64,000 nucleotides of DNA from Nonomuraea rubra (GTDB lineage Bacteria > Actinomycetota > Actinomycetes > Streptosporangiales > Streptosporangiaceae). Made by a program: the position numbers and the translations under genes. The stretch is from the NCBI RefSeq assembly GCF_014207985.1, contig NZ_JACHMI010000001.1, positions 11,701,001 through 11,765,000 of the forward strand, given 5' to 3'. The notes below the pieces were generated by a model. That model was not told where the DNA came from and ran no database searches. It saw only the letters and a program-made list of their open reading frames with translations. Below, piece by piece: positions 8,026-16,333 of this stretch (position 1 is the stretch's first letter; the number at the start of each line of letters is the position of its first letter).

Positions 8026-9033
8026 GTGGACCTCACGCTCGGCCTCGTCATCGGCGTAGTCGTCATCGCCCTGGTGTTCGACTACACCAACGGCTTCCAC
8101 GACGCGGCGAATGCGATCGCCACCTCCGTCTCGACCCGGGCCCTGACCCCCAGGGCCGCGCTGTTCATGGCCGCGGCCATGAACTTCATCGGCGCCCACC
8201 TGGGCACCCAGGTCGCCCAGACGGTTGGCAAGGGCATCATCGACGCTCCGAACGGCTCACATGGCCTGGTCATCGTGGCCGCCGGGCTGATCGGCGCGAT
8301 CACGTGGAACCTGATCACCTGGTACTTCGGGCTGCCCTCCTCCTCCAGTCACGCCCTCATCGGCGGTCTGGTGGGCTCCGCGCTGGCCTCGGCCAGCGTG
8401 GTGCACTGGGACGGCGTCCTGGAGAAGGTGGTCATCCCGATGATCCTGTCACCGCTGGTCGGGTTCTCCCTGGCCGCGTTGATCATGATCGCAATATACT
8501 GGATCTTCCGCAACAGCCAGCCGGGCCGCACCAACCGCGGCTTCCGCTACGCGCAGACCGTCTCGGCCGCCGCCATGGCGCTCGGGCACGGCCTCCAGGA
8601 CGCGCAGAAGACGATGGGCGTCATCTTCCTGGCGCTCACCGTCGGCGGGTTCGCCCAGCCCACGGATCCCATCCCGCAGTGGGTCATCCTCGCCGCGGCG
8701 GGGGCGATCTCGCTCGGGACGTACGCGGGCGGCTGGCGCATCATGCGTACGCTGGGGCGGCGCATCATCGCGCTGGACCCGCCCCAGGGGTTCGCCGCGG
8801 AGTCGGCGGCGGCGACCGTCCTGTACGGGGCCGCCATCGGGTTCGGGGCGCCCATCTCCACCACGCACACGATCACCTCGGCGATCATGGGCGTGGGGGC
8901 CACCAAGCGGCTCAGTGCCGTGCGGTGGGGCGTCGCGGGGAACATCGTGACCGCCTGGATCCTGACCATCCCCGCCGCCGCACTCGTGGCGGCCGTGTCC
9001 TACTTCGTCCTGCACGCCATCGTCGAGGGGTGA
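8026..9033 (+). CDS. pit: Pit-family inorganic phosphate transporter
   Basis: A 335-residue integral membrane protein with about ten hydrophobic segments, taking up metal-phosphate complexes driven by the proton gradient. GTG start. The two duplicated Pit signatures are visible: FDYTNGFHDAANAIATSVST near the N-terminus and GHGLQDAQKTMGVIFLAL in the middle, plus WYFGLPSSSSHALIGGLVGS and the related PISTTHTITSAIMGVG near the C-terminus. It is co-transcribed with the DUF47 gene 9 bases upstream. The probable PHO box suggests induction or repression by phosphate supply through PhoP. Confidence 0.95.
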   Translation: MDLTLGLVIGVVVIALVFDYTNGFHDAANAIATSVSTRALTPRAALFMAAAMNFIGAHLGTQVAQTVGKGIIDAPNGSHGLVIVAAGLIGAITWNLITWYFGLPSSSSHALIGGLVGSALASASVVHWDGVLEKVVIPMILSPLVGFSLAALIMIAIYWIFRNSQPGRTNRGFRYAQTVSAAAMALGHGLQDAQKTMGVIFLALTVGGFAQPTDPIPQWVILAAAGAISLGTYAGGWRIMRTLGRRIIALDPPQGFAAESAAATVLYGAAIGFGAPISTTHTITSAIMGVGATKRLSAVRWGVAGNIVTAWILTIPAAALVAAVSYFVLHAIVEG

Positions 9034-9981
9034 CTACGCGGGGGCGTACATCACGTCCACGTCCCATCGGTTGAACCCGAGCGACTCGTACACCCTGATC
9101 GCCGCCGTGTTGGTCTCGTCCACGTACAGCATCGCCTGGGCGAGACCACGGGCCCGCAGGTGGACCAGGCCGGCCACGGTGAGCGACCGGCCGAGGCCGG
9201 CGCCCTGCTGGGTGGGGTCCACGCCGACCACGTACACCTCGCCCAGCGGCTCGTGGCCGTGCTCGGACGAGCCGTGGATCTTCGTCCAGTGGAAGCCGGC
9301 CAGCCGGTCGCCGCGGAAGGCGAGGAAGAAGCCCTCGGGGTCGAACCAGGGCTCCTGCTCGCGCCGCAGCAGGTCGTCCATCGTCCACGCGCCCTGCTCG
9401 GGGTGGTGGGCGAAGGCGGCGGCGTTCACCTTGAGCCACGCCTCCTCGTCCTGCCCGGGCACGAACGTGCGCAGCGTCACGCCGTCCGGGAGCGGGTAGG
9501 GCGCCAGCGGGGCGAACAGGGAGCGGCGCATCTGCCAGAGCGAGCGCACCCGCTCGAAGCCGAAGGACGCGGCCAGCGCCCCGGCGCCCGCGTGGTCGCC
9601 GTGCGCCCACAGCCGCACGGTGCCTCCGGTCAGCTCCAGCACGGCTCGCAGCAGCCGCGCGCCGTGCCCCCGGCGCCGATGGGACGGGTGGATGACCAGC
9701 TCCACGCTCGGCCCCTCGACCTCGTCGGTGGGGTCCACGTGCGCGTAGCCGGCCAGCGTGCCGTCGTCCGTCCACAGCAGCAACGACCGAGCGCGCGGGT
9801 CACCTCCGTAGCGCAGATGGAGCATCACGTGCTCGTTGAGCGGGCGGACGCCGTCCGCCTCGGTGGCCTTCTCTACGACGCCCAGCACCTCGGCGACGTC
9901 ACGGTCGCCGAGCCGTTCCTTGATCTCCACGTGCGCACCCACAGACCGAACTCTAGGCGTACCCCTGGCGAACAGTGCCAT
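9034..9981 (-). CDS. mshD: mycothiol synthase (two-domain GNAT acetyltransferase)
   Basis: A 315-residue enzyme for the last step of mycothiol synthesis: acetyl transfer from acetyl-CoA to Cys-GlcN-Ins. Two GNAT domains are present. The N-terminal one has a degenerate acetyl-CoA loop (IHPSHRRRGHGARLL). The C-terminal active one has VYVVGVDPTQQGAGLGRSL, ending with the family block YVDETNTAAIRVYESLGF. The ATG at 9981 has an AGGAG site 6 nt upstream; a GTG at 9942 is a weaker option. It ends immediately beside the convergent pit gene. Its presence marks the organism as a mycothiol-making actinobacterium. Confidence 0.93.
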   Translation of the reverse strand: MALFARGTPRVRSVGAHVEIKERLGDRDVAEVLGVVEKATEADGVRPLNEHVMLHLRYGGDPRARSLLLWTDDGTLAGYAHVDPTDEVEGPSVELVIHPSHRRRGHGARLLRAVLELTGGTVRLWAHGDHAGAGALAASFGFERVRSLWQMRRSLFAPLAPYPLPDGVTLRTFVPGQDEEAWLKVNAAAFAHHPEQGAWTMDDLLRREQEPWFDPEGFFLAFRGDRLAGFHWTKIHGSSEHGHEPLGEVYVVGVDPTQQGAGLGRSLTVAGLVHLRARGLAQAMLYVDETNTAAIRVYESLGFNRWDVDVMYAPA

Positions 9982-10051
9982 CAGGTACTCCTGACAATCG
10001 TTACCTTTTGCGACATTTGTTACATAGCATCACGCCGTAACGTTTCCTGTC

Positions 10052-11857
10052 ATGACGTCACGCACCCTCCTCCGGCTGATCTCGGCCGGAGCCGCGGCCG
10101 CGGCCGGGATCGCCCTCGCCGTGGCACCCGCCCTCGCCTCGACCGGTCCCCATGACGACCGCGGCAGCCATGGCAGCAGGACCGTCCCGGTCCGCCTGCT
10201 CAGCATCAACGACCTGCACGGCAACCTGGAGCCCCCGTCCGGCTCCTCCAGCCGCATCCTCGACCCCGACGGGCCCCTGGTCGACGCGGACGGCACCCTG
10301 ACCGGCATCGCCGGCGGCAGGTACTCGATCGCCGGTGGCGTCGCCTACCTGGCGACGCACATCAAGCAGGCGCAGAACAGGAACACGCTGCTCGTGGCGG
10401 CCGGTGACCTGATCGGCGCGTCGCCGCTGATCTCCGCCGCCTACCACGACGAGCCCACGCTGGAGGTGCTCGGCTCCCTCGGGCTGGACACCACGTCGGC
10501 GGGCAACCACGAGTTCGACGAGGGCTACGCCGAGCTGCGGCGCCTCATGAACGGCGGCTGCCACCCCGTGGACGGCTGCTCGCCCGCGGGCGAGTGGCAG
10601 GGCACCGGCTTCGACTTCCTGGCCGCCAACGTGCTGAAGGAAGGCACGGACCAGTACGCGCTGCCGCCCTACCACGTCAAGACGATCAACGGCGTGAAGG
10701 TCGGCTTCATCGGCCTGGTCACCGCGACGACGCCGACCATCGTCACCGCGGAGGGCATCAAGGGCCTGCAGTTCACCGAGGAGGTCGCCGCGGCGAACAG
10801 GGCCTCGGCCTACCTGGCGCGCAAGGGGGTCAAGGCGCAGGTCGTGCTGGTGCACGAGGGCGACTCGATCACCCCGAACCAGAGCCCGGACGCCTGCTCG
10901 GTGAACACCGCGAACGCGGGCTCGCGCATCGCCAGGGAGCTGAACCCGCAGATCGACCTGGTCATCAGCGGCCACTCGCACCAGGCCTACATCTGCAAGA
11001 CCGCCGACCCCGCGGGCCAGGACCGCTACTACACGCAGGGGTCGTCGTTCGGCCGGGTGCTCACCCAGATCGACCTGCAGATCGACAAGCGCACCAGGGA
11101 CGTGATCCGGTCCTCGGTGAAGGCGGACAACAAGGTCGTCACGCGGACGGTCACCCCTGACCCGCAGGTCGAGGCGCAGGTCCAGACGTGGAAGACGCGC
11201 AGCGCCGAGGTCGCCGACCGCAAGCTCGGCACCATCACCGCCGACATCTCCAACGTGGTCAACAACACCTCCGCCGCGACGACGAAGCCGGAGACGCCGC
11301 TCGGCGACCTCATCGCCGACTCCCAGCTCGAAGCCGCCAAGGCGGGCGGGGCGGAGATCGCGCTGATGAACCCCGGCGGCATCCGCACGTCGCTGACGTA
11401 CGCGCAGAAGGGCTCCGAGGGCGACGGCGTCGTCACCTACGGCGAGGCGTTCGAGGTCCAGCCGTTCAGCAACATCGTGCAGGTGCGGACGTACACGGGC
11501 GCGCAGCTCAAGGCCCTGCTGGAGCAGCAGGTCTGGACGCCCAACCCGGCCACGGGCGCGATCTCGCACCGCATCCTGCAGGTGTCGTCGTCGCTCACGT
11601 ACACGTTCGACACGACCAAGCCCGTGGGCTCGCGCGTGTCCGACATCAAGCTGAACGGGACGCCGGTCACGGACACCCAGTCCATCAAGATCGCCGCCAA
11701 CAACTTCCTCATGGGCGGCGGTGACGGCTTCTCCGTGTTCACGCAGAGCAGTGACACCTGGAGCGGCCCGATCGACCTGGACGCGTTCACGGCCTACCTG
11801 AGCGCCCGCTCGCCCATCAGCCCGTCCCCCGCCGACCGGATCACCTTCGTCAAGTGA
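10052..11857 (+). CDS. secreted 5'-nucleotidase / metallophosphoesterase
   Basis: A 601-residue exported enzyme of the UshA type that removes phosphate from nucleotides outside the cell. Residues 1-29 are a Sec signal peptide (MTSRTLLRLISAG, then an Ala-rich core ending ALAS). The two-metal phosphatase domain shows SINDLHGNLE (Asp54, His56), AAGDLIGAS, SAGNHEFDEG and VISGHSHQAY. The C-terminal nucleotide-binding domain shows GDLIADSQLEAA, MNPGGIRTSL and a final NNFLMGGGDGF motif. Pairs of cysteines probably form disulfides. It is transcribed divergently from mshD with a 70-base gap. The neighbouring phosphate transporter suggests phosphate scavenging. Confidence 0.93.
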   Translation: MTSRTLLRLISAGAAAAAGIALAVAPALASTGPHDDRGSHGSRTVPVRLLSINDLHGNLEPPSGSSSRILDPDGPLVDADGTLTGIAGGRYSIAGGVAYLATHIKQAQNRNTLLVAAGDLIGASPLISAAYHDEPTLEVLGSLGLDTTSAGNHEFDEGYAELRRLMNGGCHPVDGCSPAGEWQGTGFDFLAANVLKEGTDQYALPPYHVKTINGVKVGFIGLVTATTPTIVTAEGIKGLQFTEEVAAANRASAYLARKGVKAQVVLVHEGDSITPNQSPDACSVNTANAGSRIARELNPQIDLVISGHSHQAYICKTADPAGQDRYYTQGSSFGRVLTQIDLQIDKRTRDVIRSSVKADNKVVTRTVTPDPQVEAQVQTWKTRSAEVADRKLGTITADISNVVNNTSAATTKPETPLGDLIADSQLEAAKAGGAEIALMNPGGIRTSLTYAQKGSEGDGVVTYGEAFEVQPFSNIVQVRTYTGAQLKALLEQQVWTPNPATGAISHRILQVSSSLTYTFDTTKPVGSRVSDIKLNGTPVTDTQSIKIAANNFLMGGGDGFSVFTQSSDTWSGPIDLDAFTAYLSARSPISPSPADRITFVK

Positions 11858-12200
11858 TCTCCCCGGGCCCGTCTCCGCCGGAGGCGGGCCCTTCCCGGCG
11901 TCTCCACGCCAGCCACTTCCGCGTGATCTCGTCCTCCAGGTCCACTCCGTGATGGCGGGCCATGAGCAGCACGTGGCACACCACGTCGGCCAGCTCCGCC
12001 CGGAAGTCGGCGTCGAGCTCCGCCCCGGTGCGCCCCTTCGTCCTGGCCCTGCCGGTGAGCATGAGGAACGCCTGCGTCAGCTCGCCGACCTCCTCCTGCA
12101 GCTTGAGCAGGAACCACGTGTCGTCACGCTCGATGCCCAGGTGATCGGCGTAGCGCCGCGAGATGGACTCGATCTCCTCGGAGAGCGCGCGCAGGTCCAT
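11850..12200 (-). CDS. MazG-like nucleotide pyrophosphohydrolase
   Basis: A 116-residue all-alpha protein of the MazG/HisE-like superfamily, which hydrolyses nucleoside triphosphates to monophosphates. The start MDLRALSEEIESI at 12200 fits. A longer frame upstream overlaps the kinase gene and is a shadow. Metal-binding acidic residues are visible in LLKLQEEVGELTQAFLM (the EEVGE motif) and in FRAELADVVCHVLLMA (the ExxD motif). It is co-directional with the upstream kinase (24-base gap) and overlaps the end of the convergent nucleotidase gene by 8 bases. Substrate unknown; a housecleaning role is inferred. Confidence 0.85.
   Translation of the reverse strand: MDLRALSEEIESISRRYADHLGIERDDTWFLLKLQEEVGELTQAFLMLTGRARTKGRTGAELDADFRAELADVVCHVLLMARHHGVDLEDEITRKWLAWRRREGPASGGDGPGEIT
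11865..11891 (+). terminator. strong hairpin at the convergent gene ends
   Basis: A 12-base stem beginning GGGCCCGTCTCC pairs with GGAGGCGGGCCC (one G-T pair, 3-base loop) just after the nucleotidase stop. It lies inside the last codons of the MazG-like gene on the other strand, so it may also affect that transcript. Confidence 0.65.
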
Positions 12201-12223
12201 GCCGCCGAGTCTAGGCCCCCTGG

Positions 12224-13651
12224 TCAGGTACGGTGCAGCGGCAGGACGGCGACGAACCGGGCGCCGGGCGCGTGGTCGGCGACCGTCAGCGTGCCGCCGT
12301 GGGCCACGGCGATCTCCCTCGACAACGGCAGGCCGAGGCCGCTGCCGCTCTTGTCCTTGGCCCTGGAGCTCTCCAGCCGGGTGAACCGCTCGAAGACCCG
12401 CTCCCTGTCCTCCGGCGCGATGCCGTCGCCGTCGTCGGTGACCGTCACCACCACCTGGTCTCCCCGTACCGTCACCTCGACGTCGATCCTGGACGCGGTG
12501 TGGCGGGCGGCGTTGTCGAGCAGGTTCGTCAGGAGGCGGTCGAGCTGCACGGGCGAGCCGAGGACCGGGGCGGCCGCGCAGGCGTGCAGGAAGATCGGCG
12601 CCCGGCCGCCCTCCCGGCGGCGGATCTGCTCCTCGGCCACCAGGCACAGGTCCACCACCCGGCGCGGCGTGACCGCGCCCGCGTCGAGCTTGGCCAGCAT
12701 CAGCAGCTCGTCGATGATGCCCGTGAGCCGGTCGGCGGCGGCCAGCGCCCGCGCGCCCGTGGCCGGCCAGTCCGTCTCGTCGGGGTAGCTGTTGGCCACC
12801 TCCAGCTGGGCGCGCAGCGCGGAGATGGGGCTGCGCAACTCGTGCGAGGCGTCGGCGACGAACCGCCGCTGGGTCTCGGCCGAGCGCTCCAGGCGGTCGA
12901 GCGTGTGGTTGGTGGTCTCGGCCAGGTCGGCGATCTCGTCGCCGGTGGGAGGCACGGGGACGCGCCTGCTCAGGTCCTGGCCGGTGATCTCGGCCAGCTC
13001 CGCGCGTACGCGCTCGACCGGCCGCAGCGCGTAGCTGACCACGGCCCACGTGAGGAGCGCGACGATGACCAGGACGAGCGGCGTGCCGAGGTAGACCATC
13101 AGGTGGATCCACATCAGCGCCGTGTCGACGTCGGCCAGCGAGGAGGCCCCCTGCACGGTCACGAGCCCCCGCGGCGAGCGCACCGTCATGGCCATCAGCA
13201 GGTGGTGGCTCCTGGGCTCCTCGGGGTGGCGCGCCAGGTCCAGCTCCATGGTCTCCACCGTCTCCGGCCTGGCCGGCCTGAACGCGGTGACCCGCGCGTC
13301 CTGCGGGAAGGACGTGCTGCTCGCGAGCACCTCGCCGGTCGGGGAGAGCACGCGGAGAAGCTGGACGCGGGCCGGCGTCTTCAGCTCCCTGGGCAGGGTT
13401 CCCGCCTGGGCCTCGCTCGCCACCCGGCGCACGGCCAGCTCCACCCTGGCGTGGACGGTCCCGTACAGGTTCTCCGGCACCGTGGCCAGGGTGAGAGCCG
13501 ACGCGCCGATGAAGACGACGGCGGCCACCAGGGTCGCGGCCGTGGTCATCCGCGCGCGGATCGAGCGCGGGACGAGCCTCCGGAACGAGTGCGTAAGGAG
13601 CCGGCTTGCCAATCCCCCACCCTGCCTTCCTGCGATCACTGTCTGTGACAT
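12224..13651 (-). CDS. sensor histidine kinase (HAMP-HisKA type), orphan
   Basis: A 475-residue membrane kinase. One transmembrane helix is at about 38-57 and a second at about 186-206, enclosing a ~130-residue sensor domain. HAMP spans about 207-257 (YALRPVERVRAELAEITG). The dimerisation helix is RFVADASHELRSPISALR with phospho-His 270. The ATPase shows NLLDNAARH, DDGDGIAPEDRERVFERF and GSGLGLPLSREI. All catalytic boxes are intact. The nearest gene downstream is the MazG-like gene. No OmpR-type response regulator lies on either side, which is unusual for this class. The start is uncertain within the first 35 residues. Confidence 0.92.
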   Translation of the reverse strand: MSQTVIAGRQGGGLASRLLTHSFRRLVPRSIRARMTTAATLVAAVVFIGASALTLATVPENLYGTVHARVELAVRRVASEAQAGTLPRELKTPARVQLLRVLSPTGEVLASSTSFPQDARVTAFRPARPETVETMELDLARHPEEPRSHHLLMAMTVRSPRGLVTVQGASSLADVDTALMWIHLMVYLGTPLVLVIVALLTWAVVSYALRPVERVRAELAEITGQDLSRRVPVPPTGDEIADLAETTNHTLDRLERSAETQRRFVADASHELRSPISALRAQLEVANSYPDETDWPATGARALAAADRLTGIIDELLMLAKLDAGAVTPRRVVDLCLVAEEQIRRREGGRAPIFLHACAAAPVLGSPVQLDRLLTNLLDNAARHTASRIDVEVTVRGDQVVVTVTDDGDGIAPEDRERVFERFTRLESSRAKDKSGSGLGLPLSREIAVAHGGTLTVADHAPGARFVAVLPLHRT

Positions 13652-13775
13652 TTACCCGCGGATGACGTGCGCAACATGATCGACGGATACTCTCCGTACA
13701 CGTTTCGCTCGCGGCGATTCCGCTGAGGGCGTGCGTGCCTTCCGGCCGGGCGGCGTCGCGGGCAGGGTGGGTGCC

Positions 13776-14756
13776 ATGAAGGTACTGGTGCTGGGCGGTA
13801 CGGGGTTCGTGGGCCGGGTCGTCATCGACGAGGCGCTGGCGCGGGGCTGGGAGGTGACGGCGTTCAACCGGGGCAGCCAGGAGCCGCCCGCGGGGGTGAC
13901 GGCGTTACGCGGTGACCGATCGGCGCCGGGCGGCCTGGCGGCGCTGGAGCGCGGCGAGTGGGACGTCGTGGTCGACACGTGGTCGTGGGCGCCCTCGGCC
14001 GTCAGGGACTCCGCCGCGCTGCTGGCCGGCCGGGCCGGCTCCTACGTGTACGTCTCCAGCAGGTCGGCCTACGCCGAGCCGGTGCCGTTCGGGGCCGACG
14101 AGAGCGCGCCCCTGGTGGCGGCCTCGCCCGACGACGGCGACGGCCCCTACGCGAACAACAAGGCGGGCGGCGAGCTGGGGGCCGTGGCCGCGTTCGGCGA
14201 CCGGGCGCTGCTGGCCAGGGCGGGCCTGATCATCGGGCCGCACGAGAACGTGGGGCGGCTGCCGTGGTGGCTGACCAGGATCGCGCGTGGCGGCCCCGTG
14301 GTCGCGCCCGGTCCGGCGGACCGGGGCCTGCAGTACATCGACGCCCGCGACCTGGCCGGGTGGTGCCTGGAGGCGGGGGCGCGGGGCGTCGGCGGGGCGT
14401 TCAACGTGGTGGGGCCGCCCGGAGGCACGACGATGGGCGAGCTGCTCCAGACGTGCGTGAAGGTGACCGGCTCCGACGCCGAGCTGCGCTGGATCGAGGA
14501 GGATCGGCTGCTGGCGGCCGGGGCCGAGCCGTGGGTCGGGCTGCCGTTCTGGCTGGTGGGCGCCGACTACGACTTCATGCACGGCGGTGACGTCGGCAAG
14601 GCGGTGGCGGCCGGGCTGCGCCTGCGCCCGGTCGCGGAGACGGTGGCCGACACGTGGGCGTGGCTGCGCGGCCTCGGCGGGAAGGCACCCCAGCGGGCGG
14701 ACCGGCCGCTCAAGGGCCTCGACCCGGAGCTGGAGGCCCGGATCCTGGCGTCATGA
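13776..14756 (+). CDS. NAD(P)-dependent epimerase/dehydratase family protein
   Basis: A 326-residue extended short-chain dehydrogenase-like protein. The ATG at 13776 gives MKVLVLGGTGFVGRVV with the cofactor motif GGTGFVG at residues 7-13. The longer frame to 13731 is unlikely. The segment YVYVSSRSAYAEPV takes the place of the catalytic Ser/Tyr region, followed by GPYANNKAGGEL, where Y-N-N-K fits YxxxK. It resembles actinomycete NAD-dependent epimerases with no fixed substrate (isoflavone-reductase-like). The stop lies inside a 14-base tandem repeat running to the convergent MFS gene. Confidence 0.82.
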   Translation: MKVLVLGGTGFVGRVVIDEALARGWEVTAFNRGSQEPPAGVTALRGDRSAPGGLAALERGEWDVVVDTWSWAPSAVRDSAALLAGRAGSYVYVSSRSAYAEPVPFGADESAPLVAASPDDGDGPYANNKAGGELGAVAAFGDRALLARAGLIIGPHENVGRLPWWLTRIARGGPVVAPGPADRGLQYIDARDLAGWCLEAGARGVGGAFNVVGPPGGTTMGELLQTCVKVTGSDAELRWIEEDRLLAAGAEPWVGLPFWLVGADYDFMHGGDVGKAVAAGLRLRPVAETVADTWAWLRGLGGKAPQRADRPLKGLDPELEARILAS

Positions 14757-14811
14757 TCCCGGCCTCATGATCCTGGCGTCATGATCCCGACGTCGTGACC
14801 CTGGCGATCAT
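14741..14811. repeat. 14-bp tandem repeat, 5 copies, bridging two stop codons
   Basis: Copies start at 14741 (GATCCTGGCGTCAT), 14755, 14769 (identical to the first), 14783 and 14797 (one extra base). The epimerase stop TGA is at 14754-14756, across the first junction. The stop of the convergent MFS gene is at 14808-14810 in the last copy. Each copy carries TGA or TCATGA, so stop codons recur on both strands. Confidence 0.85.
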
Positions 14812-16235
14812 GAGGTTGCGTCGGCGTGCCGCAGGTCGCGGTGGGTGCGTACGAGGTCGTACAGGGCGGCTGCCAGGGCGATGCACACCGACGACACCAC
14901 CACGACCAGCCCGTGCCGGAAGGCCGTCGGCCAGCCCTCGCCCAGCGAGCCGAAGAACGTCGTCCCGGCCGCCGCGATGCCGATGGCCGACCCGAGGCGC
15001 TGCCCCGTCTGCAGCACCCCGGCGGCGCTCCCGCCGCCGGAGGGCGGCACCTCCGACAGCGTGATGGCCTGGTTGGGCGAGATGACCAGCCCGCTGCCCA
15101 TGCCCGCCACCAGCAGCGGCAGCGCGGTCGCCAGGCCCGCGCCCGCGGCCGGCACCAGCGCGGTGGCGCCCATGGTGGCCAGCAGCCCGACGATCACCAT
15201 GGTCAGCCCGATGGCGACCAGCCGCCGCCCCATCCTGGACACCAGGTGCCCACCGACCATGGCGGCCGAGGCCGAGCCGAGCGCGAACGGCGTGATCGCC
15301 AGCCCGGCCAGCAGCGGGCTGTAGCCGTGGCCGCTCTGCAGGTACAGCGTGAAGATGAAGAAGATGCCGGTGAAGCCGGCGAAGTAGAACAGCGCGATGG
15401 CCGAGCCCAGGCTGTACGAGCGCTTGCGGAACAGCTCCAGCTTCACCAGCGGCTCGCGCCGGTAGAACCGCTCCCACGTCACGAACCCGGCCAGCACCAC
15501 CAGCGCGCCCGGCACGAGCAGCCACTTGGCCGGCCCCTCCCACTGGTGCCGCTGGATGAACGGCAGCAGCAGCCCGGCCACCCCGATCCCGAGCAGCAGC
15601 ACGCCCACCGGGTCCATGCTCTCCGGCCGCCTGTGCACGAGCTGCGGGCGCGGCAGCAGTCGCCAGGCCAGCGGGAGCAGCACGAGCCCGATGGGCAGGT
15701 TCACCAGGAACACCCACCGCCAGCCGTGGTCGGCCCCGAACACGGTCACCAGCGCGCCGCCGATCAGCGGCCCCGCGGCCGTGGACACGCCGATGGTGGC
15801 GCCGAGCGCGCCGAAGGCGCGGCCCCGCTCGTACCCGTGGAACATCTGCTGGATCAGCCCCGAGACCTGCGGGTTCAGCATCCCGGCCGCCATGCCCTGC
15901 ACGAGGCGGGCCGCGATCAGCACGTTCATGCTCCAGGCGAAGCCGCAGAACGCGCTGGAGAGCGTGAAGAGGGCCACGGCCCACAGGAAGATCGTCCTGC
16001 GGCTCCTGGCGTCGCCGAGCCGGCCGGCGGGGACCAGGAGCAGGCCGAACGTCAGCGCGTAGCCGGACAGGGTCCACTGCAGGCCGTCGTCCGTGGCGTG
16101 CAGCCCCTCGCGGATGGAGGGCAGGGCGACGTTGACGATGCTCACGTCCAGCCCGGTCATGAACGCGGAGACCAGGCAGACGGCCAGCGCGCGCCTGCGC
16201 GTGTCGGTTCCGGACTCCCCCATCACCCCGCACAT
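14808..16235 (-). CDS. DHA2-type MFS drug/proton antiporter
   Basis: A 475-residue membrane protein with about 14 hydrophobic helices, the EmrB/QacA arrangement of the major facilitator superfamily, exporting small hydrophobic compounds. ATG at 16235 after AAGGGA; a second ATG at 16223 is possible. Family marks include TGLDVSIVNVALPSI (motif D1), WTLSGYALTFGLLLVPAGRLGD (motif A, with the GDAR loop), ARLVQGMAAGML and GPLIGGAL (motif C-like). It is divergent from the NCS1 permease. No adjacent regulator is apparent. Substrate unknown. Confidence 0.9.
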   Translation of the reverse strand: MCGVMGESGTDTRRRALAVCLVSAFMTGLDVSIVNVALPSIREGLHATDDGLQWTLSGYALTFGLLLVPAGRLGDARSRRTIFLWAVALFTLSSAFCGFAWSMNVLIAARLVQGMAAGMLNPQVSGLIQQMFHGYERGRAFGALGATIGVSTAAGPLIGGALVTVFGADHGWRWVFLVNLPIGLVLLPLAWRLLPRPQLVHRRPESMDPVGVLLLGIGVAGLLLPFIQRHQWEGPAKWLLVPGALVVLAGFVTWERFYRREPLVKLELFRKRSYSLGSAIALFYFAGFTGIFFIFTLYLQSGHGYSPLLAGLAITPFALGSASAAMVGGHLVSRMGRRLVAIGLTMVIVGLLATMGATALVPAAGAGLATALPLLVAGMGSGLVISPNQAITLSEVPPSGGGSAAGVLQTGQRLGSAIGIAAAGTTFFGSLGEGWPTAFRHGLVVVVSSVCIALAAALYDLVRTHRDLRHADATS

Positions 16236-16333
16236 GCTTCCCTTGAGGCCCTGAAATATCGCCTATCAGCCGTTTCTTTGCTCGTCACCGGAGAAAGGTT
16301 CGTTTCTCGGCCAAGGATGGGTAACGTCCGATC

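Noticed and set aside
9982..10051. A PHO box between mshD and the 5'-nucleotidase
   Set aside because: GTTAC-like words occur but without the 11-base period. Not enough to call.
10058..11569. 503-codon minus-strand frame opposite the 5'-nucleotidase
   Set aside because: Composition is Arg/Val/Leu/Asp repeats typical of antisense frames in GC-rich genes. The plus strand encodes a motif-complete nucleotidase.
14148..14247. Possible CRISPR array, considered for all tandem repeats in the window
   Set aside because: The repeats are directly adjacent units of 12-30 bases with no unique spacers, and no cas gene is present.
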